A stretch of 64,000 bases of DNA from Oscarella lobularis. Lineage: Eukaryota; Porifera; Homoscleromorpha; Homosclerophorida; Oscarellidae. Shown piece by piece: positions 1 through 10,719 of the stretch. The stretch spans positions 2,604,001-2,668,000 of the forward strand of contig NC_089185.1 of the NCBI RefSeq assembly GCF_947507565.1, read 5' to 3'. Each line of letters begins with the position of its first letter. Positions within the stretch are counted from its first letter, which is position 1. The notes beneath the pieces were generated by a model. It made no database searches, was not told the origin of the DNA, and worked only from the letters and a program-made list of their open reading frames with translations. The position numbers and the translations under genes were made by a program.

Positions 1-105
1 TTTTCTGCAAGATAATACCAAGTTCAGCACATCAGCTTCCTGTCCACAACTGCGCATCATAAATCTATAGACTTACTTTGAAGACTCTACAGTCTCGTCC
101 GTTTA

Positions 106-190
106 CTCGTGTATTATTCTGTGCGCTGGAGATCGTCGTTCGTCTTCGGTGATGCCAATAACGACGTCGCAGAGATAATTTGACTCACGT
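106..190 (-). pseudogene. Decayed BTB-domain fragment
   Basis: Read on the minus strand, this stretch encodes a short piece resembling the core of a BTB domain (NYLCDVV, then about ten residues, then PAHRII). It is closed by stops on both sides. The same motif order (SNYLCDVVIV...FPAHRIILA) occurs in the longer BTB fragment at 19582-19794, and the nucleotide sequences are clearly related. BTB domains mediate homo-oligomerisation and cullin-3 binding, but this copy cannot encode a domain. The remainder of 1-632 shows no gene I can support. Confidence 0.5.
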
Positions 191-632
191 CAGGCTTTAA
201 TCAATTTCATCACGGATTATATAACATCGTGCAGCGATCCGGGTTTTTTCGGTGCCCGTATGCAAGGAGTTACCGTTCTCTGCTGCACGTACTGTTCTCA
301 TAGTTCACCGACTGCTATCAACTGCTTTTCATGGAAGACGTCGATAAGGTGCAGATTATCTATCGCGCCTTTTGATCTGCACCTCTTCTCACTGTTCTAT
401 CCAGTCTATTTCGAAGTTTATGGATTCCAAACGAACGTGAGCGACTCCGAAGTCGCTCTGTCAATTCTGAAAGAAGAGGGATTGTGATTTTCGAGGTCGA
501 AAAGAGGCGTACAACGTAAGCAAACTGTCGTCTTCTCTAACCGGAACAAGACGATACATCAGGCGGATGTAATTTTGGCCGTGACCTGTTCTGTTCGGTA
601 AGCTGGTTGAATTCACTTCCTATGGCAGAGTC

Positions 633-719
633 TGTAACGTGAGTAAAGATATATCTATTCGCATCGAGAGCCACCCGCTAGATATTAACACCTACCCCGG
701 ACCAACGGGTCCCGTCACA
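633..719 (-). repeat. 3' LTR of the retrotransposon (87 bp)
   Basis: On the minus strand it starts TGTGAC and ends GTTACA, the usual TG...CA ends. It is identical over all 87 positions to 5071-5157. Confidence 0.92.
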
Positions 720-731
720 TCCCCTTTCCTT
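720..731 (-). other. Polypurine tract
   Basis: On the minus strand this reads AAGGAAAGGGGA directly before the 3' LTR, the expected site for plus-strand DNA priming during reverse transcription. A second purine-rich run lies at about 810-830. Confidence 0.8.
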
Positions 732-734
732 ACT

Positions 735-792
735 CAGTACGACTACCTTAGACATATACGAACCAGTACGACTACCTTAGACATATACGAAC
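735..792. repeat. Tandem duplication, 2 x 29 bp
   Basis: Two perfect adjacent copies of a 29-bp unit (735-763 and 764-792) lie in the untranslated stretch between the gag-pol stop codon and the polypurine tract. Confidence 0.9.
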
Positions 793-837
793 GACATAGA
801 AGAACAGTACCCCTTTTCCTTTCTTCCCTTAAGTGCC

Positions 838-3800
838 CTACGTCACGTACTCTTGCAGATACGCCGGAGCTCGAGTTGGGCGGCCTGAGCGAGTGTGACG
901 TCCGCGCGAGGGTTGTGGGTGCGACGACGACGGGGAAGCACTGCGGAGCGAAGAAGGACGCGTGGACGACGAGGTCGGACGCGATGACGGAGAAACAGTG
1001 GGCGTAGCCTTTCGGTTTGTGGCTAATCGAAGATGACGGCGATTGCGCCGAAGCCTGTTGCCGCTTCGCATTTCAACGACGTACGAGCGATGTGGTAGAC
1101 ATGTCACAATCTTGGCGGGTTTCCACGGAGCGGACGAGTCGTGGGGTACTGGTTGTACAAACACGGAGTCGCCTACGGACAGGGCCGGTAGGTCTTTGGC
1201 CGACGCATCATAATAACTTGCTTGTTTGGCCTTGCTAGCCGCCAGATCGGAATTCGCGGAGGAAGGCACGTCAGGAGTAAGAAGCACGGGCGCCGTCGGA
1301 AGGAGAGTGCGGGTACGGCGTGAGTAAAAACGTTGGGCCGGACTTGAACGAGTGTGCTCCGACGGAGTATTGAGCCAATCAAGAAGAGCGAGCCATTTGT
1401 CCTCTCCTGCCTCTTCTGCTTTGCGCCACAATCGCTTGACGGTGCGGACGGCATTCTCGGCCTTTCCGTTCGACTGAGGATACCCCGGACTACTTGTGAC
1501 GTGAAGAAAACCCCACGCTGCGGCGAAAGTGCGAAACGTCGATGACGAAAACTGGGGTCCATTGTCACTGACAAGAAGATCCGGTATACCGTGGCGCGCC
1601 CACTGTCGTTTTAGTGCGCGTACGACAGCTGCAGAGTCCGTTGTCGGTAGCTTTTCGACCTCCACATAGTTACTGAAGTAGTCGGACAAAACGAGGTATT
1701 CCTTTCCGCGAAACTGAAATAGATCCGCGCCCACCTTAGCCCAAGGACGGTTTGGTACCGCGTGAGAGATAAGTGACTCCTTGCTCTGTCGCAGATCGTA
1801 CGAGCGACAGATGTCGCATTGCTGGAGGGTGGCTTTCAACTGGCTGGTGAGACCGGGCCAGTATAAAACATCGGTAGCACGTCGGACGCAGCCATTAATG
1901 CCGATGTGAGAAGCGTGAAGCTTCTGCAGAGTCGCCGTGCGCATCTTTTCAGGGATGAGAACACATTGGCCCTTGTAGATGATTCCGTCCTGCTCGACGA
2001 GCTGGTCACGGACTGCAAAGTAGGGTGTGAGAGTGACGGGTAGAGAACGTTTGGAGTCAGGCCATCCAGAGCGAAGAACACGAATAAGTGCCTGCAGCGA
2101 GTCATCGTCTTGAGTGTGACGTCGTATGTCGCAGAGAGCTGGGCTGGAGAGATTGACATCGTGTCCGGAAGTCGTGTGAGCAAGTTCATCCATGAAGGAG
2201 ACAAACTCCTCGGTGTGAGTCACCGACGCCAGGTAAGCGCGCGAAAGAGTGTCAGCAATATGTAGATCCGCACCCTTGCGATATTCAATGACGGTGTCAT
2301 AGTTGTGGAGTCGAAGCAACATGCGCTGGAGTCGGCGCGGGGCGCTGTGCAGCGGCTTGCGTGATATTGCTTCGAGAGGTTTGTGGTCACTCTCCACATG
2401 CACCACGCGCCCAAACGTGTACTGGTGGAAGTGTTCCAGCCCGAAGACGATTGCCAGAAGCTCTTTCTCGATCTGAGCGTAAGCACGTTGGGTCGATGTG
2501 AAGGCAGCACTGGCGTACGCAAGTGGCTGACCATTTTGCAGCAAAGCAGCTCCCATGCCGACGTCCGATGCGTCACATTGCAGTGTGAGCTTTTCGGTTG
2601 GCTTGTAGAAGCGCAAGACGACGGGTTCTGATGAGATAGCAGTTTTGATACGCTCGAAGGCCGCTTGCTCTCCCTCAGTCCATTGCCAGGACGCGTCTTG
2701 ATGGGTAAGCTTACGAAGAGGATCGCAGAGATCAGCGAGGTGCGGCACAAAACGAGATAAATAATTCACAACCCCGAGAATGCGCCGGACGCCGTGTACA
2801 TCGGTCGGTGGTGGCATGTCAGCCACAGCGGCAACCTTTTTCGGATGAGGTTTGAGACCGGCTGTGGTTAGGAGGTGACCAAGGTAGGCAACAGAAGAAA
2901 CCCGTAGTTGCAGTTTGTCAAGATTCAACTGGATGTGCAGTTGTGCGCAGCGCTCCAGCAGTTGAACGAGCTTGCGATCATGGTCCGCTGTTGCGGCGCT
3001 CTCAGTGGGACCGTCACCGACAATAAGAATATCGTCCGCTACGACATAGACACCGGTCAATCCTTCAAGGCATTGAAGGAGACGACGTTGAAAAATTTCT
3101 GGCGCCGGGGCAATTCCGAAAGGCAACCGATTCCACTGATAACGCCCAAACGGAGTTCCAAAGGTTGTGAGGCTGCGGGAAAAGGCGTCAAGAAGGACAT
3201 GCCAGAACCCATTTCGGACATCTGCCACGGAGAAAACCTTCGGGGTGTCCAACTCCGGAAGTATGTCCTCCAGTGTTGGCATGTGATAGTGGGAGCGTTT
3301 AAGAGCTCGATTGAGCGGCTTGGGATCCAAGCAGAGACGTATGCTTCCGTTCGGTTTGGGAATTATAACAGGAGCCGAGACCCAATCGGTTGGGCGTGTA
3401 ACAGGAGAGATAACACCTTGTTTCTCGAGGCGTTGTAACTCAGCACGAAAACGTTCCTTCAGCGCGATAGGTGGTCTACGTGTCGGAAGTTTAACAGGCT
3501 GGACACTGGGGTCTAGCTCCAGAGTCTCTTCTCCCGGAAAGGTGCCTAACTTGTCTTCAAATACCGCTGGATATTTGCGAAGCAAGTCCTCTTTTGAAAG
3601 AGAGACGGGTGTGCCCGGCTTGACCTGCTCCGTCGCAGTGACAGCATGCAAAAACTGCGGTCGCACTTTGAGAAACCCCATTTGTATTGACGCAGAGGAT
3701 CCCAATATCGAAACCGGAGCATCGCGCACGACGAGAAATTTACCACGGTACCAGCGTTTACCGTTTATATATCGAACGCGAAACTCACATTCTCCAGCCG

Positions 3801-5040
3801 GCGGGACGGTCGATTTGTCATATAACCGTAAGACTTTGTTAGTGCGCGCGATCCGGGCGTCCTCGGGAAGATCGCACTCCCGGATAGTATTGCAACCTGC
3901 CCCAGTGTCTAGTTGAAACCGGACCTGACGGCCATTGACGTCAAGAATCGTCTCGAGTTTCTTCGGAAATTTGTCGTCTACGTCGCGCATCGCGTTCACT
4001 GTTGCGACCGATTCGTCGTCCGAACTCTCGAGCGTCAGGTGCATGATCACTTCTTCGTCATCCGAGTCAGAGAGCGTCGCCACCGTATCTTCGCACATCT
4101 GGCGTACCGCTGGCTCACCGCGCTGCTTCGACCGGCACACTCGAGTGTAATGGTTGGCTTTGCCGCAGTGGCCGCATGTCTTGCCAAACGCCGAGCACTT
4201 TCCCCGATCGTGTGATCCACCGCAGTTGCGACATTCGCTGATGACGGCGGTGTCAGCGGCTTTTCTTTGCGCCTTCGGCTTGCCTTTGTGCGTTCGACCG
4301 TGTTGAAAGGCGTGAAGCGACTCGTCGTCCGGCGTCTTGTGTGAATCTCCACCTGCCTGTCGCATCACGGACATCTGTCGAGCCGTGTTCTGATACGATC
4401 GACAGATAAGGATGCATTTCTCGAGGGTGAGGTCCTTTTTCGAGAGGAGACGCTGTCGGAGCGGTTCGTCGCGTATCCCATGGACGATGCGGTCGCGAAG
4501 GAGATCGTCCGTGAGGGCGCCGTAATCACAGCGGTCGATAAGTTGACGAATATCGGTGAGAAACTGTTCGAAGTCTTCATCGGGCGTTTGGTTGCGACAA
4601 GTGAAAACGTAGCGCTCGTAGATAGGATTGATTTCGCCAATGCACTTCTCGTCAAACAGCCGGAGAACGCAACGCAGCGTCTGCTTGTCGTCTTCGTTTG
4701 CGAAGGGTAGTCCGTTGTAGATCCGTGTTCCCACGGGACCGATACACGACAGAAAGAGCGCGACAAGGTAATCGTCCTGTTGGTCGTGCAAACGCATGAC
4801 AGTGAGATATGCGTTCCACTGCTGTCGCCAATCTCTCCAAGACTGCGCTAAGCTGCCCCTGACCTTGAGCGGAGCTGGCGGGGGAAAATTCGGAGGACGA
4901 TACGGCTCAGGCGTCGGTGGTAGAAGGCGACGCCGAGGTGTCGTAGCGAGCCCAGACGAACCAGCCTGCGACGAAGGAGCGAGCGGTGTAGCCTGTAATC
5001 CCGATTTCGGAACAGAGCGAGCGTGAGAGCGAGTTTCCAT
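838..5040 (-). CDS. Gag-Pol polyprotein of the Ty3/gypsy element
   Basis: Single 1400-codon frame with no gag/pol frameshift. Domains in order: a gag-like region (about 1-240); two zinc-knuckle-like Cys motifs (CRNCGGSHDRGKC and CGHCGKANHYTRVC, about 270-305); an aspartic protease with DTGA (about 380); reverse transcriptase with LPFG and VVADD in the catalytic loop (about 510-710); RNase H starting QCDASDVGMGAAL; an H2C2 integrase zinc finger; an integrase core with DLF, SDNGPQ and NGKAE supplying the D,D,E residues; and a C-terminal basic tail. The VADD replacing YxDD keeps both catalytic aspartates. The start codon lies 30 bases from the 5' LTR. All catalytic residues I can check are present, so the element looks coding-competent. 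Confidence 0.93.
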   Translation of the reverse strand: METRSHARSVPKSGLQATPLAPSSQAGSSGLATTPRRRLLPPTPEPYRPPNFPPPAPLKVRGSLAQSWRDWRQQWNAYLTVMRLHDQQDDYLVALFLSCIGPVGTRIYNGLPFANEDDKQTLRCVLRLFDEKCIGEINPIYERYVFTCRNQTPDEDFEQFLTDIRQLIDRCDYGALTDDLLRDRIVHGIRDEPLRQRLLSKKDLTLEKCILICRSYQNTARQMSVMRQAGGDSHKTPDDESLHAFQHGRTHKGKPKAQRKAADTAVISECRNCGGSHDRGKCSAFGKTCGHCGKANHYTRVCRSKQRGEPAVRQMCEDTVATLSDSDDEEVIMHLTLESSDDESVATVNAMRDVDDKFPKKLETILDVNGRQVRFQLDTGAGCNTIRECDLPEDARIARTNKVLRLYDKSTVPPAGECEFRVRYINGKRWYRGKFLVVRDAPVSILGSSASIQMGFLKVRPQFLHAVTATEQVKPGTPVSLSKEDLLRKYPAVFEDKLGTFPGEETLELDPSVQPVKLPTRRPPIALKERFRAELQRLEKQGVISPVTRPTDWVSAPVIIPKPNGSIRLCLDPKPLNRALKRSHYHMPTLEDILPELDTPKVFSVADVRNGFWHVLLDAFSRSLTTFGTPFGRYQWNRLPFGIAPAPEIFQRRLLQCLEGLTGVYVVADDILIVGDGPTESAATADHDRKLVQLLERCAQLHIQLNLDKLQLRVSSVAYLGHLLTTAGLKPHPKKVAAVADMPPPTDVHGVRRILGVVNYLSRFVPHLADLCDPLRKLTHQDASWQWTEGEQAAFERIKTAISSEPVVLRFYKPTEKLTLQCDASDVGMGAALLQNGQPLAYASAAFTSTQRAYAQIEKELLAIVFGLEHFHQYTFGRVVHVESDHKPLEAISRKPLHSAPRRLQRMLLRLHNYDTVIEYRKGADLHIADTLSRAYLASVTHTEEFVSFMDELAHTTSGHDVNLSSPALCDIRRHTQDDDSLQALIRVLRSGWPDSKRSLPVTLTPYFAVRDQLVEQDGIIYKGQCVLIPEKMRTATLQKLHASHIGINGCVRRATDVLYWPGLTSQLKATLQQCDICRSYDLRQSKESLISHAVPNRPWAKVGADLFQFRGKEYLVLSDYFSNYVEVEKLPTTDSAAVVRALKRQWARHGIPDLLVSDNGPQFSSSTFRTFAAAWGFLHVTSSPGYPQSNGKAENAVRTVKRLWRKAEEAGEDKWLALLDWLNTPSEHTRSSPAQRFYSRRTRTLLPTAPVLLTPDVPSSANSDLAASKAKQASYYDASAKDLPALSVGDSVFVQPVPHDSSAPWKPAKIVTCLPHRSYVVEMRSGNRLRRNRRHLRLATNRKATPTVSPSSRPTSSSTRPSSLRSASPSSSHPQPSRGRHTRSGRPTRAPAYLQEYVT

Positions 5041-5050
5041 ATGAAGAAGC

Positions 5051-5070
5051 GAATCGCACTCGTGTCACCA
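5051..5070 (-). other. tRNA primer-binding site
   Basis: On the minus strand, TGGTGACACGAGTGCGATTC follows the 5' LTR with no spacer. Its complement ends in CCA and contains the GAATC typical of the end of a tRNA T-loop. The geometry is right for the 3' end of a tRNA (7-nt acceptor strand, 5-nt T-stem). I cannot name the tRNA. Confidence 0.78.
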
Positions 5071-5157
5071 TGTAACGTGAGTAAAGATATATCTATTCGC
5101 ATCGAGAGCCACCCGCTAGATATTAACACCTACCCCGGACCAACGGGTCCCGTCACA
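5071..5157 (-). repeat. 5' LTR of the retrotransposon (87 bp)
   Basis: Identical to the 3' LTR. On the minus strand it contains an AT-rich ATAGATATATC block that could serve as a TATA element. At 87 bp there is little room for a separate U3, R and U5. Confidence 0.92.
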
Positions 5158-5162
5158 GAGTC

Positions 5163-6064
5163 GAAAGCCCACAAATCGATAGATAGAAAGAATAATGCGG
5201 AGCAACATTTGGAATCGACTGGTGGACTATTTCCATTAGGAAGAAAGCATCGAAAGAAAGATCCTCCATATACTTGGTAGAGTGTACCAGAGCAACTTGT
5301 TGTACTATGACCGAGCTTTATGATTGTTCTCTTTCGTAGGACAGGTTGCATGGGAGAGAGACTCAAGATGAAGCGTCTTTAGTATGGCTTAGTCGATTTG
5401 TTGCTGAACCAGGTACGTGATAAAAAGACGTGGGCTTTTTTCAATTCACCCGAGCCAAGTTGGCACAAGAGACTTAAATGTGCTGGCATTGCTTGAAGTA
5501 TTGGGTACTATGATCAACGTACTTAGTGGGCAGAATGAAACTGAGCTTTTATGTCCTTTTTCTCTTCTTAGTTTTAGTAAACACGTCTATGTAGTGGTGT
5601 TCTAAAGACTAAACCGATGCCAGTGAGTGTTCAAAGTCAGTCCCCGTCAAATTTAACTTGGCAAACGTTGTATTTTTTTGCAGTGAATGTTGCACTGTCG
5701 ATTGAAGAAACGTATGCTGACCTAACGCCTTTGAGATTTAAAATGCAGTCTCGCCAACATTGGCAACGCCTTTTTTGCCTGGTTAGTCATTGCGTTCTCA
5801 TCGCTCCTCTACTATCTCAGCCTAGCTAGTAACTACGTGTAGATACGCTTGAAAGAGGAGGAGTGGCGGGAGATGCAGGGTCTGTTTATCAATTCCCGGC
5901 GTGTCCGGATCATGTGAACTGTTCTATCTGGACCACATGCAACACAGAGAGAACTTAAAAAGAGCCGGACGCACTCGTCTTCAACTCATTCGAGTTTCTA
6001 TAAGAGAAGACTGGGCAAGTGATAACCGCCTCTCGATCTTCTGTTCGTCGTGTTTCTTGTGCAC
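5163..6064. other. Intergenic stretch without a supported gene
   Basis: Only short overlapping open frames with no recognisable protein. A TTAAAAAG box at about 5946-5953 precedes the Frizzled-like gene. The following stretch (GACGCACTCG, then ACTCATT) recurs downstream of the TATAAGA at about 8878 before the second copy, so it is probably a shared core promoter. Confidence 0.5.
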
Positions 6065-8200
6065 ATGGAGAAGGACAGAACAACCACTGGCAATGGCAGA
6101 CGCCAGGGCTTGAGAAGACGGCTCACTTCTTGCTTTCACCTCAAACTATTTGCTTTCGGATTGGGTCTGGTTTTTCTGCTTGCACTCACTGCTACTCCCG
6201 TCTACGTTCACTACTTCGAACCAATAAATTTGTCTGTAAGGGATCAATTCATTTTGTCAGCGTTTGACTTCATCAATGCCGTAGTGTATACCGTACTCCG
6301 CGAGATAGATCCGCATGACCGCTTGAAAGTTCTAAGATGCATGGGGTGGAGTGGCTGATTCAGTTTTATAGGAAATCAAACGAGAATCGTCCTATCAAAT
6401 CGTCTCCTCTGCTCGGTTAAACCAGTCTGTATGCAGTTTCACATTTCCCAAATGGAGTGAAAGCGAAACTGTAAACAAAAGGCACTACAGGAACATTTCT
6501 GCGTCAGGCTGCGGAAAGTTTGAAGAGATGGACGAAGAATTGAAGAATCTCAAGCAGTTGATGGCCACATACCTACGACCTCAACTGCTTGATAGACTCT
6601 TGCCGCTTCTTTGTCACTATGCTTTCAAAGACTGCCGAGACAGATTCTGTGAACACAGGTCATCAAACACCACAGCTCTTTGTAGCGAAATTTCGAAACT
6701 TCAACTGAACCATTTACTGAAGAATCGAACATCCTGTCTTCTTTTTCCCAAGTGCTCACACAATCAGTCTGTAGGCAGTAACGTATCAATCTGTCCAACG
6801 CCTCTAATGCCTACACAAACTAAATTTGCGCAAACAATTCGTTTGTACTGCTCTCCTCCGTGTGATCAGCCAATCTGGAAACTACGTGCAACGATATTTA
6901 AGATTACACAGTACGTATCTGTGTCAATTTATTGGATTTGTATTGTTATCGTTATTGTGACGTGGGCCAAAGCCAAAAGAATGTACGTCGCAGTGTAAAG
7001 AATTCGCCGACCAAACCTAAATTGAATTAAATTGTTTCAGGTTTAGTTATCACTCAGTCACAAGCCTATTTTCAACTGTATCGCTAGGTCTATTTAGTAA
7101 GTATAGAAACAGCAATAGCATACACGACAAGTACTCTTATCTCTTTTGCAGGCAGCGCCATGACAATTCCTGCCATTTTAGGCGAAAAAAGGACTTACTG
7201 CAGGTACGACAATTTCTTCGATTCCTTTGTTTATCCAACCGAAGTTTGTCATGTTCAGGGTATGTTAGTTGATAAAATAATATATATTGCAATGTAATAA
7301 AAGACGTCTTTCATTTTAGGGTTGCTCTTTCAGTTTGGGTACTTCTCGTTCTTAGTGTGGTGGCTTAGTTCTGTGTCAAATTCAGCTTTGACTGTTTGGA
7401 AGCCTGGAGAGTTTAGCAATCAAAACAAAAAGAGGCTCTTCTACTTTCAGCTGACTCTCTCGGTAATTTTACCTAGTGGACAGCTGGCTTTTGCTCTCAT
7501 ACAACGAATGAAATACGTAAGAGAATCCCGCTATGAGCTGTTTTGTGGTTCCGCGTCAAGCGCCGGGCATTTCTACTCCTTTGTATTGCCATCTAACATT
7601 CTGGTTCTTTGTGGAACGATTGTGTCAACTTACGTGATGGTAAAACTTTATCAGGTAAGAAAGACCGTTATTTCAATACATACGTGCTAATTCTGCTTTG
7701 CAAAGATAAAGAAAACAAGTCTTATTCATTTAGACGTTGTAAATCGACAGAAATTTGCTGAAGATTTTGTGCTCGTTCAGAAACGGTTTCTCCTTTTATC
7801 TATTGTTATTCCTCTAAGTTTCACCTGGATTTCAGCGACAAGTGCAATTCACGGACACGACTTGGCTAAAGGTTTAGCTAGTTGCATGGGCAGATTCAAT
7901 GAGACGCTCGTAAATCAATGCATATCTAAGCTTGGAGAAGAAACTGGATGGTTTGTTGTTGCGACGTTCAATTTCGTCGTAAGTGACCTGGTTTCACTTG
8001 CCTTTGTCGGTTACTGTCTCATTCCAAAACCAGCAAGAGCCTTCTGGTCGCAATTTCCGGGACTATGTGCAAAGAGAAAATTTACAAGACGCATTTGTGA
8101 CATCACAACAGGAAGTGAAAGTCCAAGCGCTACAACGCCCCTTTTTCCATCTTCAACAGCTCCGCAGCTTTTACCAACTGAAACTGACACGTCTTCCTGA
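6065..8200 (+). CDS. Frizzled-like class-F seven-TM receptor, copy 1
   Basis: Six-exon model with all phases consistent: 6065-6235, 6372-6982, 7041-7096, 7152-7259, 7320-7654 and 7706-8200, giving 591 aa. It has a basic N-terminus and hydrophobic signal/anchor (LFAFGLGLVFLLALTATPV), then a Cys-rich ectodomain resembling a Frizzled CRD (LLCHYAFKDC, LCSEI, CPTPL, YCSPPC). Seven hydrophobic helices follow. CHVQG leading into the WWL of TM3 and a Pro-containing TM5 (FVLPSNILVLCG) resemble class-F receptors. Where Frizzleds carry KTxxxW after TM7, this protein has KPARAFW, so Dishevelled coupling is doubtful. Exons 3, 4 and 5 have the same lengths as in the copies at 45358-47153 and 49004-51119. 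A distant class-F family is my best reading; another 7TM family is possible. Confidence 0.72.
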
Positions 8201-8346
8201 GGTCGCCAAGCTATGGAAGTACATCTGTTTTGCTATTTTTGTGATAATAGTTCACTATAAGCATTCAATGTGTTCTCTTACAGGGGACCAAAGACGCGAG
8301 GCAGCGCGAAGAAGATTGTGAGCCATTTCGTATATTAATTAAACTA

Positions 8347-8740
8347 GACGTTCCCACATGGGAGACAAACGTCAACTTGACGCTCGTCGTTCTTACGCTA
8401 CTCGCTCTCGTCTCCACTTCACAAGCGCAACGTGGCTGCTACGTATGCGCCTCTGCCGACGGCAACTGCCCGGACTGCCCTGCGAATGGTCAAGGCTTGA
8501 ACGGCGTCCCATGCGAGAACGGAGAAACGTTTTGCAAAAACGAACACAACGAGTCCGCTTGGAAAAATTACAGGCGGCTGTATAAACGAGGTCCATCGCG
8601 GTGAACTCATTCCGTCGACCTACACGTTCGGATGTATTACGAAGGATGAGTGCGCTGCAGCTCATTTTCCGGCTAGCGTAATTACAGGAACTGAGGGAAC
8701 TACCACACAAAATGCTAAGCTACGAATCACGTGCTTTTAA
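8347..8740 (+). pseudogene. Ly6/uPAR-like cysteine-rich secreted protein, frameshifted or incomplete
   Basis: Starts with a hydrophobic leader-like stretch (LTLVVLTLLALVSTSQA), then CYVCASADGNCPDCP and further cysteines spaced as in three-finger Ly6/uPAR domains. The frame closes at 8602-8604. The expected continuation (GGCINEV...FGCITKDEC...ITCF) lies in another frame and runs to the stop at 8738-8740. A one-base difference near 8562-8572 would account for this. No ATG precedes the leader in frame, so either an upstream exon is missing or the copy is dead. Confidence 0.5.
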
Positions 8741-8978
8741 TTGTGCAACTGTGCAACTTAGATAACCTGCATGCTTTGAAGGAGGGGAAGTTGGAAGAGC
8801 ACGGAAAGTGACTTAAGTTTCAGGAGTTACGCAGAGAATGTTTCTCTGTTCGCGGAGTGTCAGGAGATCGTGTGGATATAAGAAGCCAGACGCACTCGCC
8901 TTAACTCATTTCTGTTCAAGTGCACTTGCCAAGGCTTTCATTCCTCTTCTTTCTGTTCTAATTGCTTCCTGTGCCAAA

Positions 8979-10672
8979 ATGGAAAAGGAGGGGGAAACCA
9001 CTGGAACAGACAGCAACCTCCGCCTGAGACGGCTCACTTCTAAACGAACATGATTTCACCCCAAACTAATCTCTTTCGGATTGGGTCTGATAGTTCTGCT
9101 TGCATTAACCGCTACGCCCGTCTACGTTCACCACTCCGAACCGATAAATTTGCCAGTAAGTAATAGTCACGTGTCGGCAGATAGATCCGCGTGAATGTTC
9201 TCAAGTAGGGTTTACTGGCTCATTTTCATTTCAATATAGAAAATCCATCGAGAATCGTCGTGTCAACGTGTCTCCGCTACTTTACTAAACCAGTCTGTGT
9301 GCAGTCGGTGTTTTCCCATTGGAAACTGCAAAATTTCCGCGTCAGGTTGCGGAAACTTTAAAAAGATGGAGGAAGATTTGAAAGTCCTCAAGCAGTTGAT
9401 GGCCACATACCTTCCTCAACTGTTTGATAGACTCTTGCCGCTTCTTTGTCACTATGCTTTCAACGAATGCCCAGGTACATTCGGTGACCGCAAGTCATCA
9501 AACATTCAAGCTATTTGTAGTGAAATTTCAAAACTTCAACTCAACGACTTACTTCATTTAGCGCCTTTGCTGAAGGATCCCATATCCTGTTTACCGATTC
9601 CCACGTGCAGACAAAATCAGTCTTGTGGCAGTAACGTATCAAGTTGTCCAACGCCTCTAGTACCTACACAAACTAAATTTGCGCAAAAATTCGGTCTGTA
9701 CTGCTCCCCTCCGTGTTTTCAGCCAATGTGGAAACTAAGTGCAACGATATTCAAGATTACGAAGTACTTTTCTGTGACAATTCACTGGATTATTTATCTC
9801 ATGCTGAAATAAAACACATTTTTAATTAATGTACGGTTACTCTTTCAGTTTGGCTACTCCTTGTTTTTATTATGGTGGCTAAGTTCGGTGTTAAACATTT
9901 GAGCCATCGAAATCAAAAGAGGCTTTTCAGCTGACATTATCAGTAATCTTACCTAGTGGGCAGCTGGTTTTCATGGAACGCCTGAAATTCGCGAGAGAAT
10001 CCTGCTATGTGCTTTTTTGTGGTTCCCAGTCAGTCGCAAAGACTTTCTACTCCTTCATATTGCCAGCGAACATCGTGGTTCTTTGTGGAACAGTTGTGTC
10101 AGCTGACGTCGTGGTAAAACTTTATCAGGTAAGAAGGAAACCGCTATTTTACGCCGAACGTGCTAATTCTGCTTTGCAAAAGGTAAAAAAACGAATCTTT
10201 TTCATTCATACGTTATAAATCGACAGGAATTTGCTGAAAACTATGCGCTTGTTCAGAAACGATTCTTTCTGTTATCTATTCTTATACCCCTGAGTTTCAC
10301 CTGGATTGCGGCAACAGGTACAATTCATGGACACCATTTGGATAAAGGTTTTGCTAGCTGCATAAGCAGAATCAATACGTAAATCAATGCATATCTAAGC
10401 TCGGAGAAGAAACTGGATGGTTTGCTGTGCTGACGTTTAGTTATATTGTAATTTGGTTTCGCTTGCGTTTGTCGGTTACTGCCTCCTTCCGAAACCGGCA
10501 AGAGCCTTCTGGTCGAAATTGCCAGGACTATGTGCAAAAAGAAAACCGAAAGAAAAAATTTGCGATGTCACGACAGAAACTGAAAATCCAAGTGCTACAA
10601 CACCGCTTTTTCCATCTTCAACAACTACCTACGGTACACCGCATTTTCGAACTGAAACTGACGTCATCTTAA
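8979..10672 (+). pseudogene. Frizzled-like receptor copy 2, decayed
   Basis: Paralogue of the gene at 6065-8200, in the same order and orientation. Exon 1 is frameshifted just before the hydrophobic leader. The CRD exon (about 9297-9812) is open and similar (LPLLCHYAFNEC, CSEISKLQLN, YCSPPC). After TM1 the copy jumps straight to TM3-like sequence at about 9840, so the exons for TM2 and the first extracellular loop are gone. The TM4 region has a deletion, and the last exon (about 10228-10672) has at least one frameshift. A TATAAGA promoter remains at about 8877. Confidence 0.75.
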
Positions 10673-10719
10673 AGCCGCAAAGCTTTGGAAGTAGATCTGT
10701 ATTGCGATTTTTGCTATAG

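Larger units (their letters stand above)
633..5157 (-). mobile_element. Complete Ty3/gypsy LTR retrotransposon with 87-bp LTRs
   Basis: A 4525-bp element in minus orientation. It is bounded by two identical 87-bp direct repeats (633-719 and 5071-5157) that begin TGTAAC and end GTCACA on the plus strand. A 5-bp target-site duplication, GAGTC, lies at 628-632 and 5158-5162. Inside are a primer-binding site abutting the 5' LTR (5051-5070), one long gag-pol ORF (838-5040) and a polypurine tract abutting the 3' LTR (720-731). Identical LTRs and an open frame indicate recent insertion and possible activity. LTRs of autonomous Ty3/gypsy elements are usually several hundred bases, so these are exceptionally short. 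Confidence 0.93.

Noticed and set aside
3050-3070. VADD instead of YxDD in reverse transcriptase as a sign of inactivation
   Set aside because: Both catalytic aspartates are kept, and V/IADD variants are known in invertebrate gypsy-type elements, so this is not treated as a lesion.
2220-4766. Several 100-200 codon frames inside the retrotransposon on both strands
   Set aside because: They overlap the gag-pol frame and show no domain; they are shadows.
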